Source: Alkanindiges sp.
GTDB lineage: Bacteria; Pseudomonadota; Gammaproteobacteria; Pseudomonadales; Moraxellaceae
NCBI GenBank assembly: GCA_030152125.1
Contig: JASLIR010000335.1
Location: 1 to 5,565, forward strand
DNA length: 5,565 nucleotides
Reading direction: 5' to 3'
In this document: one piece after another, positions 5,184 to 5,565 of the stretch
How positions within the stretch are numbered: position 1 is the first letter of the stretch
How the letters are laid out: every line of letters starts with the position of its first letter
Position numbers and translations under genes: made by a program
Notes under the pieces: generated by a model
What the model was told of the DNA's origin: nothing
Databases searched by the model: none
What the model saw: the letters and a program-made list of their open reading frames with translations, nothing else

Positions 5184-5565
5184 AACTGGTTTTCCAGAGT
5201 GTTTGTTGAAAAAAAGACCTCATATTTTGCCTGAAAAAGCAGCTTTAGCCAAGAAATTTTATAAGTTCTTGCTATTTATGCCAGCCAATTCCATTTATAC
5301 AGGCTTTTATCATCAAAGGATTAAAACAGCAGGTAATCCATTAAATGGGAAAAATACAGTAAACCGTGAATAAACCCGTATAAATATGGACAACTAATCA
5401 CTGATATTTCAAAACATTACATAAAGCACCCGGCCAGCCTACCATTTGCTGCCATCTTCCACGGTTGGCTCAAACTATTTACAGCGGCTGCCTTTATGCT
5501 GTGTTGGTACAGGCAGCCGTGGATCGCTACTGCTGCTGATTTTCTAATTATTTGACTTAATTCCC
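5184..5565. other. purE upstream region, no gene recognised
   Basis: This 382-bp AT-rich stretch has no open frame with coding character. On the minus strand, TTGGCT (5288-5283) and TATAAA (5263-5258), 19 bp apart, are a weak promoter candidate for purE. The right part, 5458-5523, contains overlapping inverted repeats listed separately. AATTCA motifs and DnaA boxes, abundant upstream of the other genes, are absent here. Confidence 0.6.
5485..5519. other. 9-bp inverted repeat with an overlapping alternative pairing
   Basis: CGGCTGCCT (5485-5493) pairs with AGGCAGCCG (5511-5519) across a 17-base loop. Alternatively TCCACGG (5458-5464) can pair with CCGTGGA (5517-5523), which uses three of the same bases. 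No T-run follows on either strand, so neither is a standard terminator. Confidence 0.4.

Noticed and set aside
4990..5373. 127-codon plus-strand open frame spanning the 5' end of purE
   Set aside because: It is antisense to conserved purE codons and then runs into AT-rich leader DNA; no family resemblance.

Overview
The window reads as a piece of a gammaproteobacterial chromosome. Genes are of medium GC, and one intergenic stretch of about 1.1 kb is much richer in AT. The PurE and PurK sequences, and the purE-purK pairing, resemble Moraxellaceae (Acinetobacter/Alkanindiges-type). That assignment is from memory of family sequences and is tentative.

Layout, left to right. (1) Positions 1-745, minus strand: a nucleotidyltransferase of the RlaP/NrdC.11 type, running off the left edge. 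Its frame is intact except for one internal TAG at 482-484, exactly where a TGG codon seems expected, so it is called as a pseudogene or a readthrough candidate. (2) 908-1240, minus strand: a small DUF4031 protein with its own candidate promoter and terminator. (3) 1241-2360: no credible gene. This stretch holds most of a remarkable set of sites: three perfect and two near-perfect DnaA boxes, one of two parS-like CACGTG palindromes (the other is at 818-833, beside the nucleotidyltransferase), an AT-rich motif TTTTTRAATTCAAA whose left cluster is phased at exactly 35 bp, and two REP-like hairpin pairs. (4) 2361-3278, plus strand: a secreted NodB-type polysaccharide deacetylase. (5) 3489-5183, minus strand: the purE-purK operon of purine biosynthesis, ending at a clear intrinsic terminator at 3309-3338 and convergent with the deacetylase gene. 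(6) 5184-5565: the purE upstream region, with a hairpin but no gene.

PurE and PurK act together in converting AIR to CAIR. The other three genes have no evident link to purines or to each other, except that all three border stretches carrying the AATTCA motif. The most interesting part is the 746-2360 noncoding DNA. DnaA-box-like, parS-like and phased AT-rich repeats together suggest a replication- or segregation-related locus (origin-like, DnaA-titrating or ParB-loading), though no dnaA, parA, parB or rep gene is visible. The competing reading is a set of operators for an unknown regulator.
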